In this document: positions 40,282 through 55,217 of the stretch, piece by piece
How positions within the stretch are numbered: the stretch's first letter is position 1
How the letters are laid out: each line of letters opens with the position of its first letter
Assembly: GCA_907164885.2 (NCBI GenBank)
Contig: OU015493.1
Location: 64,031,145-64,095,144, forward strand
Reading direction: 5' to 3'
Source of the DNA: Dolomedes plantarius
Taxonomy: Eukaryota; Arthropoda; Arachnida; Araneae; Dolomedidae
DNA: 64,000 nt
The notes under the pieces: generated by a model
The model's input: only the letters and a program-made list of their open reading frames with translations
Database searches by the model: none
Told to the model about the DNA's origin: nothing
Program-made: the position numbers and the translations under genes

Positions 40282-41500
40282 CACTCAAGAGCCAAAACAT
40301 TATGACCACCCCTACATTTTGCAATGAATTCGCCTGAATGACGTGGAAGGCACGTGATCAGGTGGAAGTGGTATTTAACTGCTGCTGGAGAGTCTGAAGA
40401 ATCATTCTTTCACTTACTTCTGTGTGTGATGGCAAAAACTGCGGATCTAAGCGACTTTGATAGAGGGCAGATTGTAATGGCTCGAAGGCTCGGAACAAGT
40501 ATTTCCGAAACTGCACGACTCGTGGGTTGTTCACGACCTACAGTTGTTAGTACTTATGCAAAGTGGATGAATGACGGTGAAACCAGCAGTAGACGGCATG
40601 GTGTTGGACGTCCACACGCTATCAAAGAAAAAGGTCGTCGGAGACTGTCTTGCATGGTGAAGCAAAACCGGAGCCAGAAAGTGGCTCAGCTGACAGCCCA
40701 ATACAATGCAGGGTCAAGTAGAATAGTATCGCAGCACACTGTTCAGCGGACACTGTTGGATATGGGGCTACGCAGCAAACGTCCCATTCGTGTGCCTTTG
40801 CTGACCAAGCGTCATCGCCAACTGCGCCTGCGCTGGGCCCGCGAACATCGCGACTGGTCCATGGATCAGTCGGAGAGAGTTGCTTGGTCAGATGAATCAC
40901 GGTTTGTCATTCATCACGCCGATGGCTGTGTCAGGATACACTGTCTTCCAGGCGAACTGTTGCTCCCTGAATGTACAGTAGGTCATACACAGGCCGGTGG
41001 TGGCAGTATTATGCTTTGGGGGACGTTCTCTTGGACGTCTCTGGGACCCGTGGTTGTGGTAGAGAAGACCATGAATGCTACAGGGTATCTGAACATCATT
41101 GTGGACCAGTTGCATCCTTACATGGCCTCTGTTTTTCCAGCTGGAAATGGAATGTTCCAACAGGACAACGCCCCGTGTCACAAGGCTAAAATTGTGTTGG
41201 AGTGGTTCCAGGAACATGATGCTGAATTCCAGTTAATGTCCTGGCCGCCTAACTCACCGGATCTCAATCCGATAGAACACATTTGTGATGTAATGGGCCG
41301 GCAGCTCAGAGTTCAAAGACCACCAATTCTCAATATCTCGGATTTGCGTGACCGTTGCTTAAACATCTGGTACAATCTGTCTCCGGCCATCTACCAAGGA
41401 CTTGTGGCATCCATGCCAAGGCGGGTTGAAGCTGTGTTGCGTACCAAAGGTGGGCCAACTCGTTATTGACAGGTGGTCATAATGTTTTGGCTCTTGAGTG
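40282..41500 (+). mobile_element. Intact Tc1/mariner-superfamily transposon (DD36E), 1.22 kb
   Basis: The left end cactcaagagccaaaacatt is repeated inverted at the right end. The 30-bp terminal repeats (40282-40311 and 41471-41500) differ only at the last inner base. TA flanks both sides (40280-40281, 41501-41502). One uninterrupted transposase gene fills most of the element. The near-identity of the repeats and the open frame argue for a recent insertion. It is the only apparently autonomous element in the window. Confidence 0.95.
40429..41469 (+). CDS. Tc1-superfamily transposase with DD36E catalytic spacing
   Basis: The enzyme would excise the element and insert it at TA dinucleotides. 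I start it at the ATG at 40429 ([14 protein letters not shown]), giving 346 residues. The in-frame ATG at 40354 would add 25 residues lacking the family's N-terminal pattern. Residues 8-50 form a paired-like helix-turn-helix ([16 protein letters not shown]), with a GRPH motif (GRPR-like) at 60-63 and a second DNA-binding helix region to about 115. The catalytic residues are D155 (AWSDESRF), D246 (FQQDNAPCH) and E283 ([12 protein letters not shown]). 36 residues separate the last two, unlike the DD34E of the Tc1 copy at 15.6 kb. As I recall, DD36E defines the Incomer group. A GGGS motif at 190-193 is typical of the superfamily. No stop or frameshift is visible, and the stop at 41467-41469 lies just before the right inverted repeat. 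Confidence 0.93.
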   Translation: MAKTADLSDFDRGQIVMARRLGTSISETARLVGCSRPTVVSTYAKWMNDGETSSRRHGVGRPHAIKEKGRRRLSCMVKQNRSQKVAQLTAQYNAGSSRIVSQHTVQRTLLDMGLRSKRPIRVPLLTKRHRQLRLRWAREHRDWSMDQSERVAWSDESRFVIHHADGCVRIHCLPGELLLPECTVGHTQAGGGSIMLWGTFSWTSLGPVVVVEKTMNATGYLNIIVDQLHPYMASVFPAGNGMFQQDNAPCHKAKIVLEWFQEHDAEFQLMSWPPNSPDLNPIEHICDVMGRQLRVQRPPILNISDLRDRCLNIWYNLSPAIYQGLVASMPRRVEAVLRTKGGPTRY

Positions 41501-41536
41501 TATATCGACAGTCAAGATAGGTATCGAGACCTTTAC

Positions 41537-41539
<3 letters not shown>

Positions 41540-41617
<78 letters not shown>
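41540..41617. repeat. (TA)n microsatellite
   Basis: About 39 TA units, 40 bp right of the DD36E element. Confidence 0.95.
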
Positions 41618-41623
<6 letters not shown>

Positions 41624-43092
41624 CATGCAATAAAATACTCATTAAACTAAATGCCACACTCACTTTTTATTGTGCCAATGAAGGAACTAAGAGTTCCTGA
41701 TATCCTAATTAGAGTTCCTAATTCATGGTTCTAGAACATTGCATTTAAATGTTTATATATTATGATATATTATAAAATATTCTATTTAATTTTGAAGGAA
41801 TACGATACTTTACCTCTAAATAAATTATACTCGGGATGAACTTTCATACTGGAGTCACCGCGTAAAAACTTTTTTAATATTATACTATTTTATAGAAAAT
41901 TAAATACATTTCTTAGTGACATTTCCAAGTAAGCGGATGTGCACTAAGCCTTTGCTTCGTAAATATTCGATTTCTTATGATCTAATACTCTTTAATCTCC
42001 TGTGAAGAACCTTTCGGATGAAATGGAAAGTATTTTGCGCAACGTATAAAATGACGAAACATTAGCATTTTTCGCGAAGCTTCTTAAAACCGAATGAATA
42101 AACCTGAATCTTTAATGGGAATATTTATTAATGCGAAATATTTTCCAGGGAGCAAAAAAAGGAACTAAATAAACCAAGAGTTAAATTATTTTGGAAAAAT
42201 ATTATAATGAGCTCCTAACTCAGAGAGAGATAATAAGTGGTACATGAGTATGGTTTCATAGGAATAATAATTTGCGCTTCAACCAAAGCTATTTTTTTCT
42301 CTTAACTGTTTTTAAGCTGATTCAAAGAAAATAATTACGTTGCGGGGCCCCACACATTTAATTCAATCTCCTAGAAAATGGAGTTTGAGGTACTGCGGAT
42401 TGAACTGAGTGACTATCAATAAAAAATGAGTGACGTTAATTACGGACTCTGGAGTGGGGTTAATTTTGAGCAAAAGAAATTATCTTTTTCCAGCTGGAAA
42501 TATTTTCCAGAAAGACGATTTAAACTCACTATCTGATATTAAAATCTATTAATCTTACCCATTTTCTCTACTTTTTGGAGAAAATTCATTTTATGGTGGT
42601 GTTCTGCAGCTTCTGTTTCCAAAGGTGAGAAAGGGCTAGTAGTCAATCAGCTGCAAATACACCGCTATCGCTTGCAAAATACATTAGCTCATGTGAAGGA
42701 GTTCATTAAGGGAGATCGAGGTATGTCGTCGATTTGTAATGAGTAGCACACCTTTCCTGTGAGTGCGATGTCCGAGTTTAATTCCCATGGGATGGTTAGA
42801 TGAATTAGAGTGAAAGGAATATTAGGTAGGTAGAAAATTCACATTAATCAAGAAGCAAAAGTTAATTTTATACTTTTGATGTTTTTATTCAATGGTAAGT
42901 ACGGTTATTATTATTATTGTTATAAAATGTTTGGCTTAAAATTGCACCTTATCGAGTCATTGCAATAATAGCCGATTTTGAGGATTTTAGCCTTTTCTAA
43001 CACTATTTTCTTTGGCAGTATTGTGTATCTAGCCATTATCCAAAAATACAATCATTAATATTATTTATATTTATATTTTTATTTATTTTGCA
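41618..43092. other. AT-rich sequence with possible SINE remnant near 42595-42820
   Basis: A B-box-like gagtttaattccca near 42774 and a GC-richer unique stretch upstream hint at a decayed tRNA-derived element, but the A-box is unclear. Otherwise no feature seen. Confidence 0.35.
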
Positions 43093-43617
43093 CTAGCCGG
43101 GCTTCGTCCAGCTATCGAATCACAATTCCCTTGAATTATTTTTTTTCCCTTTTAATTGCCAAAAATTCCCCAAAAATCAGTACATATCCAAATGATCTAT
43201 TTATGATTAAAAAGTTTGAATTAAAAGTATGAAAGATAGAAAAAGAATTAAAATTAGACACACGATGAAACATTTCTTTTCAGCGATTCATTTTTTTAAT
43301 GAGAATCACGCTGTGAATGAACTACGCTTTGTTTCCATCGTCAAAGATGGATGATCTCACAGGAGACGCCACATTGGAATGAAAATAACTCGAAAACTAT
43401 TGAAGTAACAGATTAAGTGTAGGTAGAAAAAAATTATCAACTTTTAAAGCTCTTTCTAAATATGTTAAATTTATGTACTTTCATGAAAAAAAATATATAT
43501 CGATTTCGATATTTCCAAACATGGCCGAATTTCATAACAGATGCCATACCGGAAACGGTCTACCCGGAATTGTTCCGCCGAACGACCGACAAAGTTTTTC
43601 TTTTATTTATATATAGA
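43093..43617 (-). mobile_element. Helitron-like non-autonomous element, family H2
   Basis: On the minus strand it begins TCTATATATAAATAAAAG at 43617 after an A. It ends with a gaagcccggCTAG at 43093, followed by T. The interior (gtcggtcgttcggcggaac, gtttccggtatggcat) differs from family H1. The TC...CTAG ends and A/T insertion context fit Helitrons. Only one copy is seen in the window, so the boundaries rest on motif alone. Confidence 0.55.
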
Positions 43618-44180
43618 TATGAAGGTAGACGTTAAAATATAGGGCTCCTACTCCTTAAAAATCTGAATTTTTCAATCTAAACTTTTCTATCTAGGCAATT
43701 AAATCATTAATGACCATTAAGCCATAATTAATTATCTTTCGAAAAACTTAAGTTTAAAAGATTGTTTTAAAACATAGGAGTTTTAATTTTAAAGATTATT
43801 TTCTATTTAGATGCGAGAGATAAAATCTAAAAGTATGCATTTTGATCAGAAAAGTACTGATAAGAGAAATGCCCACAGCATGGAGTCTCGAAATCTGCGG
43901 CGTCAGCTTATGCGCCAGCTTTATTTTCAAAATGTTTCTTGTAACTCAATATAATTACACGCACTGGAATAAAACCTATATGAAATATTTCAATCATTTG
44001 CTTTAGAGGAAGGCCTTTTTGTGATTAATACTTTACGCAATCAGCACGGTAAAAGTCTGAAAAATAATTATATTGCCACTAAGCAATTATACATTAATAA
44101 GCTCCCCAAACCTGCGAGTAACGCTGTGAAATACTATTGTCACGAATTCCGATTATTTAAATCTCCAGATCATAAATTCC
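43618..44180. other. AT-rich sequence, nothing recognised
   Basis: No motif recognised; short frames only. Confidence 0.45.
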
Positions 44181-44185
44181 TTTCA

Positions 44186-44460
44186 AGGGGGGCACACAAC
44201 CTTTAAAACTTCAAAAAATCGATTTTTGGTTTTTTGGGACATTTCTAAACAATATGCAAAAAAACCACATAAAAAAATTCGCATTATTTCTCGAGTTTTG
44301 AGAGTTTATGTAAAGCTCACTCTGTTGCCATGGCCATGTATATTCCAACTTTAACTTCAGTTTTCTCAAATATGTAAATTTTTGGATTACGCGCACTGTT
44401 ACTCCCAAACTATGTGTGCTAGACACACAACATTTTTATCAGATTTGTATTATAAGTTTG
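44186..44460. repeat. Solo end of a G-run terminus element
   Basis: The sequence ggggggcacacaacctttaa, followed by aacttcaaaaaatcg, matches the inner side of the right terminus at 35655-35690 (reverse-complemented: acctttaaaccttcaaaaaa). No partner end was found within 2 kb, so this appears truncated. The preceding TTCAA may be a mutated TTAA. Confidence 0.45.
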
Positions 44461-44836
44461 TTTGCATTCTAAAACCAAAAAAGAAAAAATAAATGTGTAA
44501 AAAAAAAATTTTGCACTTGAAATTTTTTTTAAAAATTGCTAAATTTAAATTTTTGAAAAATGTTATGCAAATTTTTCAATTTAAACTATATTTTTTGTAT
44601 ATTTTTTGGTTTTACATTAAACTTGAGTATATTATTAATTTAATTTGACCGAATAATAGTTTCTGTATGCATATTTCTTAATTTTATGATGCGCAAAACA
44701 TCCAATGAATTTTTTTCCCTTTTTAGTAATGTGTACATTTAAAAATAAAATCAAAAAATTATTTATGGCTTTACAAGTTCTATTTTTTTATAAAATATAA
44801 CTGAAGACTTGTAATTTTGGTATAAAACAAATGAAT

Positions 44837-44841
<5 letters not shown>

Positions 44842-44868
<27 letters not shown>
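44842..44868. repeat. (TA)n microsatellite
   Basis: TA units directly left of the small pogo-like MITE. Confidence 0.9.
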
Positions 44869-45041
44869 CAGTGGAATCTCGATCGATCGTTTTCGGGATC
44901 ATCGTTTTCCCGTATGTATCGTTTATTACACTGAGTCCCGACGATCATATTGCTTTGTTATTTTCCCGGATCTATCGTTTTCCCGCATTTATCGTTCAGT
45001 TCAGTCGGTCCCTTGGAAAACGATAGATCGAGATTCCACTG
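44869..45041. mobile_element. Pogo-like MITE, 173 bp
   Basis: The left end cagtggaatctcgatcgatc and the reverse complement of the right end cagtggaatctcgatctatc match over about 25 of 26 bases. TA flanks both sides. The CAGTGGAATCTCGAT-type end is characteristic of pogo/Tigger-like elements. The interior is a series of atcgtttt / cgttttcccg motifs, six or so in 170 bp, suggesting iterated transposase-binding sites. Confidence 0.87.
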
Positions 45042-45042
45042 T

Positions 45043-45051
<9 letters not shown>

Positions 45052-45135
<84 letters not shown>
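45052..45135. repeat. (TA)n microsatellite
   Basis: About 40 TA units separating the two pogo-like elements, with a TAAATA stretch at the left. Confidence 0.95.
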
Positions 45136-48727
<3,592 letters not shown>

Positions 48728-49062
48728 AACGTAGGATTATGTTCCTCTATAACGGTCCTCCGGAAAGCAAAATTTCAGATGCTAAAACCGTCCATCCGTA
48801 CCTCGCGAGTTATAATTTTGGCAGCGTGCCAAACCCAGTCTGTAACGCTTGGACAAGCAGTAAACAGTTAAACAGAAAAGTACCAAAATGGGTCAAAATT
48901 TTGACATACATATATGTATGTATATATACATATACGTACATATATATAGATACATTTATACATAACACATACATACATATATACATACAAAAGAGGTAAG
49001 CAACGGTAAGTAATCCTACGTTAATAATCCGTGGTAGCTTCGTTAGAAGAGACTACCTGATT
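48728..49062 (+). repeat. Dispersed repeat R, copy 2
   Basis: It matches 8655-9045 from gtaggatta through ggtcctccggaa, cagtaaacagttaaacagaa and a short CATA/TA stretch to taatcctacgttaataa and ttcgttagaagag. Here the internal stretch is short CATA repeats instead of the long TA tract of copy 1. The left TTAACGTAGGATTA is inverted at the right as TAATCCTACGTTAA. Confidence 0.78.
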
Positions 49063-49884
49063 TTTTTTCCTTTTTTAAATTTTTGGTTGAACCAATTTCT
49101 GTTGTTTTTACATATATTTTGTCCGTGGTAAAAAGGAAAGATTTCAGAATAACTTTTGGTCACAAATTTAGGAACTTTAAAAGATTTTAACCAAAATTGT
49201 TATCCAGTGATTTATAAAATACATCAGACCAGTGGTCATATGTTTGGTTGGCCGATATCCATAGATTGCGAAGAGTTGGGGGCAATTTAATTAATGCACC
49301 AAAATAAACATATTTTTGAAATAAAAATTTATAAAGTACTCCAACATATTAGAGCTAAATATAACTGAGGAATCAGGATATTATTTTGAGGAATTATCAT
49401 ATAAGTAGTCATTCAAAGATTTAAAGGTGAAAATATTTTTGGTTTTTTCAAAATGTTATTTTTTTTCCTTTTTTCTACAATTTTGAATCATAGAATGTCC
49501 TTACCCAATCAAAATTTTCTTGAAATTAAATAGTTTAGGCAAAAGAACAAATTTGAAAGGAATTTATTTAAACATAATAATAAAAAAGAATTGTAAGTAA
49601 AAATAACTGTAACTCAAAGACCTTGGACGTACGGCTTTGACTCTCTTGATACTTGTTATTTCTGTTATCACGGGCACTGGTCTTAATTGCGTTAGAATTT
49701 TGTTTAAAAGGATCAATCGTAAGCAATGGACTGTATATTTAAGATTTTATTTTAATAATGAGTGAGCACATGTTTCGACGGCAAATGCCGCTGCTCGACT
49801 AAATATTACAGATAGTGCCACTAGGGGACGACACAATGAAAGGAATATTTCTTTCCAGGCCCCACATTATAATCAAGGTGTTGA
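49063..49884. other. AT-rich sequence, nothing firm
   Basis: A small hairpin cggcaaatgccg lies near 49780. No coding motif recognised. Confidence 0.4.
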
Positions 49885-50382
49885 GACTATAACTCAGTAA
49901 TATATGGGGCTTTGCACACTTTTTTAATGGAATAACCTAGCTTGCAGGGCAAAATTAAATTTTTGAAACGATGAACAATGGAGCATGCACAATGGAACAA
50001 GTAGCTGCGAATTTTTCTTTTTACAATCGCTTGATTTTTAGGGCTCTAGTATTTTATATATAATGCTATGGTGAGATGTGTACAGAATATTAAATTTCAG
50101 ACAAACTCAGTAATGGTATTACCTGGACGAGTACTTTAATGCGATTTGCACCTTTTTTTTTTCCAATGGAACAACATCCCTCTCACGGTGAAAGTAAAAT
50201 TTTTGAAACGACGTACAATGTAACATGTAACACAATGTATCACAATGGAACAAACGTACTGGAACAAACTAATCGCATTTTTTCTAAAATCGCTTCATTT
50301 TTTCAACTGCAGTATTTGATATATATTGTGCTATGGTGAGCTGTTCCTTAACTATTAAATTACGGAAAAACTCTGTATTAGT
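49885..50382 (+). repeat. Diverged tandem duplication, about 215-265 bp unit
   Basis: Two units start near 49885 and 50101 (aactcagtaat). Both carry atttgcac/tttgcacac, a poly-T run, aatggaa, aaatttttgaaacga, a caatggaaca block, tcgctt and atgctatggtgag / gtgctatggtgag. A third start (aactctgtatta) occurs at 50369. It continues after the inserted elements at 50913 (gactactt, equivalent to gagtacttt at 50129). Confidence 0.75.
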
Positions 50383-50396
50383 ATTATCTAGACCAG

Positions 50397-50585
50397 CGGG
50401 CCCCGGGTTGTCCCAACTGGTCGGCGGATCTATATTGTCCGTCCGGCGCCCAGGCCCACAACAATGAACTGCTCCGAACTTGGGAAATTTACCCTCGACT
50501 GCGTATACAGGAATTGCTACGCAGCGCCGGACTTCAGTTTGTCAATGTCGGGTGGACTAATGTCCGGCACGACGTAATCAGATGC
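50397..50585 (+). other. GC-rich insert between 14-bp direct repeats, with an open frame
   Basis: The 14-bp sequence attatctagaccag occurs at 50383-50396 and 50586-50599, bracketing 189 bp of markedly GC-rich DNA. On the plus strand the insert is open for its entire length in one frame (from 50397 to a stop at 50592-50594). The encoded peptide has segments CPNWSADLYCPSGAQ, LRTWEIYPRLRIQELL and GWTNVRHDVIRC. I do not recognise it. The repeats could be a retroposition-type target duplication of a mRNA or element fragment, but there is no poly-A tail. GC-rich DNA is expected to have fewer stops, so the frame alone is weak evidence. Confidence 0.5.
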
Positions 50586-50596
50586 ATTATCTAGAC

Positions 50597-50904
50597 CAGA
50601 GATTGGAAAATTACGGCCCACTACAGGTTTTTGTTTTTATTTTTTTGGGGGGAGGACCCGCCAAGAGAGCCAGAAAAATCCGGACAGCCAGAAAAACTGC
50701 CAAAGACAGCCAAAATCTCCAATTCAGCCAGAAAAACTGCTAATATTTTATTTAATTTATATTGATTGATTTTTATGATACAATTCATACCTTTACTGAA
50801 ATGCAAAGTTAACTAATAAATGCAATAATTTTAAAAGGTGCGGCCTTCCGCTAACTTCCGCTTCCACAAAGCGGCCCCCGACTCAAAACAATTACCCATC
50901 TCTG
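50597..50904. mobile_element. hAT-type MITE, 308 bp, with 8-bp target duplication
   Basis: The left end cagagattgg and the reverse complement of the right end cagagatggg match 9 of 10. Both continue into a GGCCC / GGGGGCCGC block, as in many hAT ends. The 8-bp atctagac at 50589-50596 is repeated exactly at 50905-50912, the duplication length of hAT transposases. The interior has several agccagaaaaa repeats and no coding region. Confidence 0.88.
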
Positions 50905-50912
50905 ATCTAGAC

Positions 50913-52764
50913 GACTACTTAAAATTTAACTATTTAGCTTAAATTTATCATCCAATCGGAAATCATCGTCGAATTTCAGACTAAAACGTGGAAAATATAT
51001 TATGCCTAAAAAAATGCTATGTATTTGTTACCTTCAGCTTCTTAAAATGCATAAAAGATTATATGGGTTCAAAGATTATGTTTATTTGCAAAGTCACTGT
51101 CGTTAAGTTTTATGTAAGTAACAATACTATGCTTCAAATCAGCCCGTTTATCATGCACCCTCTATAAAATATTTCCAGTGCTAAATTAAAAAAAATAATT
51201 AATTTCTTTGATAAAGACATTTGATTCTCTCCACAACATGCCTGCCAAATGAACTGATAATTCTTAATATATATTTTTAAAAACATAGGCAGAAAAGCTA
51301 CTAAAATTTGCAATCCTTCATTTACAATATTTTGTCAGTTGCACAACTGATTAATTTCAGTGTTTTATCGTGACCAGCTCTCCCCACTCAGCAACTCTCA
51401 AATAAAGGTAAATTATAATGAACTTAGCAGACGAGAAGAAGGTTAGAAATAAGTTTAGTAAGTATTTCTAATAAAGTTTAATTTTTCCATTCTGTCATTA
51501 ATCTAAAATATTATGAATAAACTTTTAAGTGAAGGAAACAAGCAATGTAAGACAATCTCTCTTTTAACTTCCTCTAGTCTCTCATTAAATAATTTATGAT
51601 TAACTCCTAAAGTTATATGAGTAGTGATGATTTTAAGTAGACTTGCCAAACTTCTCCTTCTTCCTTTGAGGAAAGATGATTAATTTAAGAAACCGTGTGA
51701 ATTTGATATTCTGATGATATGCTTCAGAGCTTTTTTCCCTCTCTTTAATATTCTAAATGACTGAGAAGTTTGTGTATTAATACTTTCAGCAGGCTTTTGG
51801 TAAAATTTCAAAGTAGTTTAAGATTCTTAGTTTAATGAATGGGTTTAAGAATTCTAAAAATTAACCGACAAAGCACATGTATACTGACTGATTATTATTC
51901 ACATTCTTTGTCCAAACATGCCCAAATTTCAATTGTTAAATTTGCATATTCTTTAATTCCTTTTATGGATTTCTTGAAATTTAAAGTGTTCCCATGAATG
52001 GATTTATTGAACTTACAAAATCAATGAATTATAAAGGAGGGAAAATTTTATTTTGTCTAATTAATTACTGAAAATATAAATATTATAATAGTTTAATTAA
52101 ACGGTGTATTTAAATAGATAACTCCAATGAAAGCTTGTTGTACCCATAGCAAGGAAAATTTTAATATAGGATTAAGAAGTAATATGGATATAGATGACTA
52201 TTCATTAAGAGGCGGTAATTCTAAATATTATGGTTCAGCTGGACAGTATAAAATAAACCTAAAGAATTTGTATTGAACACATAAAATAGTTAAAGTATTT
52301 CGTCGCATATGAAAAATAATTTCCTATTGCCCTGAAAATTTACCATATGCAATTAAACCAGCAATATTAACAAAAAAAGCTCGATTTCCATATACTAAAA
52401 TCCCTTAAAATTACTCCCTAAAATAAAATATCGTAATTATTTTTCTATTATGTACTTTCCTTTACTGCGTAGGAGAAAAATGTTGCTTGTATATGTGCGG
52501 TTTGATAAACTTTTTTTTCTTGACAATTGGGTATTTCTTTTTACCAGGCGTCAAGCAAATTCAATGGATATAAATTATGTAATTTGAAATTCAATTAATT
52601 ATTTTTAAAAAATAAACACGTATAATGAAGATATTTACGAAAATATTACTAAAATTTTTGCACTTGATAACGTGTGCAAATGAAGTCGATTTCGGTAAAT
52701 TTAATACTTCAAATTTATATCCATCTTAATATAATTTAAATGAAAATGCATAATTATATTCATA

Positions 52765-52844
<80 letters not shown>

Positions 52845-54904
52845 TCGAGGGAAATAAGAGTATCCAAGAAAAATAAATCTTCTAGATTGGAAAATTTGGG
52901 GTAAGGGATGTAGGGAATACTTGTTAGGATAACTAATATTTCGCTAGAAATATAACCACAGAATTAAAAGAAGTAGTAAGTTCTAAATTCCTTTCTTAGA
53001 CTAATTTCTCTAGGAAAAATCCTGAACAGTAGATTATAAATAAAATATAAAATATTATGAAATGTCATCAAAAAATCAAATAATACTATAAAAAGATACT
53101 TTTACAACATCTATCACAAACAGTTATATCTCTTATTAAATATTGTGTGTTATATCACCAAGTTCTCAAGACTTCTGTCTCATTTGACAGTATGACTGGA
53201 ATTTACAAAGGATTTTAATGGGAAGTATAAAGGTAGAAAAGGTAGACTTCTGATGCGAGATAAATATCTGGAATGCTTCAGAAATGCCATACTCGTCCAT
53301 TTATTTTCATTTAAGCACTTAAGTTAAAATTTGTCGGCCTTTGTTAATTTTTATAGCTTTTCTCAAGCCATTAAGATTTACGATTTAATTAATTAATAGC
53401 TGCCATTTTAAAACCTCCAAAGAAAAGAAAGGCGTAACATTTACTACAAGGTAAGAAAAATTAAATTTCCTTCGTCGGCTCCGCTTGCCAGATTTAGTAT
53501 ATTTGTTTATTTTGCAGTAAAAATAGTTTTACTAGCCCCATAAAGCACGAGAAATATCATATAACAGAGCCGAGTCTAGGCTTTCCTGAAAAAAAGATTT
53601 TTTTTTCTACTTACTAAGCACTTTTAAGAACTAACGCCAACGAGTCTGTTTTTTATGGTCTTCAAACAGAATAAAGTATACTGCTGTTTGACTGATCACA
53701 CACGTATTCTTCTTTAAAAAATGAATTTTTCTTGGTTCCTGCTAATATTTCTGGTCATTCATTTTCGAGACTTGGCCTACTTTCCTCCTTCTATAGAATA
53801 TTTTAATATTAAACTATTTGTACAATGGCTCGAGTTAAGGCTACTTGGTGGAAGGGTGAAATATTAAATTAAGAGTAATTGCTTGGAGTGCGTCGTTGGA
53901 TATTTTTAGATCAGGGTGTATCTAAAACAGATTATTTATTGCGCAGGAATTCTCGTTTTTCAGTTATCTATTGGTTACGTAAAATACCTTAAATTTTGTA
54001 GCTTTTGGGTTAGATACATGTACAAGTTACTATCTTGCATAGATTTTATTTAAATAATTCAGTCATTTATTCTTTTCATTGTTTTATTTTTTAGTATTCT
54101 TCCTCTTATACAATCTTTCTTACTTTTTGACAATTTTGTATATATATCTATTGGTACGTAGCCATATATTTTACGTTTCACCATTTATTTCAATACCACA
54201 CCACGTAAGAAGCATATTGACATAATTTGAAGCCTGAAATAAATTATTGCTCAATATTTTCAGAGATAAATTCTTTTCCCACATCGTTAAGGTAATGCAT
54301 TTTATGGCAATATTGTGGCCGATTCCTTATGATTTACAACGCTCAAAGATCGTTCATTTTCCTTCAACTTAGAACAACGAAGATCGTGAGTTTGCAGAAT
54401 TTTTCTGAAAGTAAAATAGTTTTGTCCCAACTTACAATATTGTATTAATTTGGACTAATAAAAAAGAATTGTTACATCATGTTTCTACCCATATCAATCA
54501 CGCACCCTATACTTAAAGTCATTAGAACTGCTATATGCCGTTTATTTTGCTGTATTGAACAACAAACTGATTTTTATTATTATACAGATAATATGATACT
54601 TGAAAAATTGGTGTAACTCATTAGTTCTGGGGATTGATAACGAATGTCAATTAGCTTCTTTTTCTTATTATCCTTTTTTTTCTTATAAGATTCTTTTCGT
54701 AAAAATATCTTAAATTTAAACCTAATTAAATGACTCAGTGTTGCTCAAGTCAGATCTTTACTTCTGCAGCATCCGAAAAAAAAACTGTTCTAAGAACTGC
54801 ATAAGATTTTTATTGACGTTTACTAAAGTGTGATTGCTCAATTATGATGGGGTTTTTTTTTAAACTCCAGACTACGTCAATTTTTCTTTACTCCAGAACA
54901 ACTC
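50913..54904. other. AT-rich sequence; (TA)n at 52768-52837
   Basis: The TA tract (about 35 units) is the only clear feature in 4 kb. No gene, terminal repeat or tandem array recognised. Confidence 0.45.
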
Positions 54905-55217
54905 CAGACTAGGTCCATAGATGGCAACGGGCAGAAGAATCCGGCCCTCTTTATAATGGAACCACAAGGTCAGAGTTCGACTTGGTCACGTACCACCACA
55001 ATTTTGACTGACCCCCCCCCCCCCAGACAACATCTGGATGGTTCATACCTTCCCCCACGCACTGAAATTGAGGAAGGACTTTCTGGTCAACGGATTCAAC
55101 GTGCCCATATCCGGCCTAGACACCATTAAGATATTTAACGGTGTTCATCGAGATTAGTACCAAGAAACCCCCATCCGATACCTAACGCGCTACCACTAGG
55201 TTATTCCGAGCCCTTCT
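54905..55217 (-). mobile_element. tRNA-derived SINE, family B copy 2
   Basis: On the minus strand, starting near 55217, the head cctagtggtagcgcgttagg aligns with the head of the 28018 SINE. tggtgtctaggccggatatg and cacgttgaatccg align with its body. A run of ten C at 55015-55024 corresponds to the G run of copy 1. The B box is poorly kept. The 3' part (accttgtggttcc) resembles the SINE at 11350-11705, suggesting shared tails between SINE families. Confidence 0.78.

Noticed and set aside
40622..41217. Minus-strand frames of 92 and 106 codons across the DD36E element
   Set aside because: Antisense shadows of the intact transposase.
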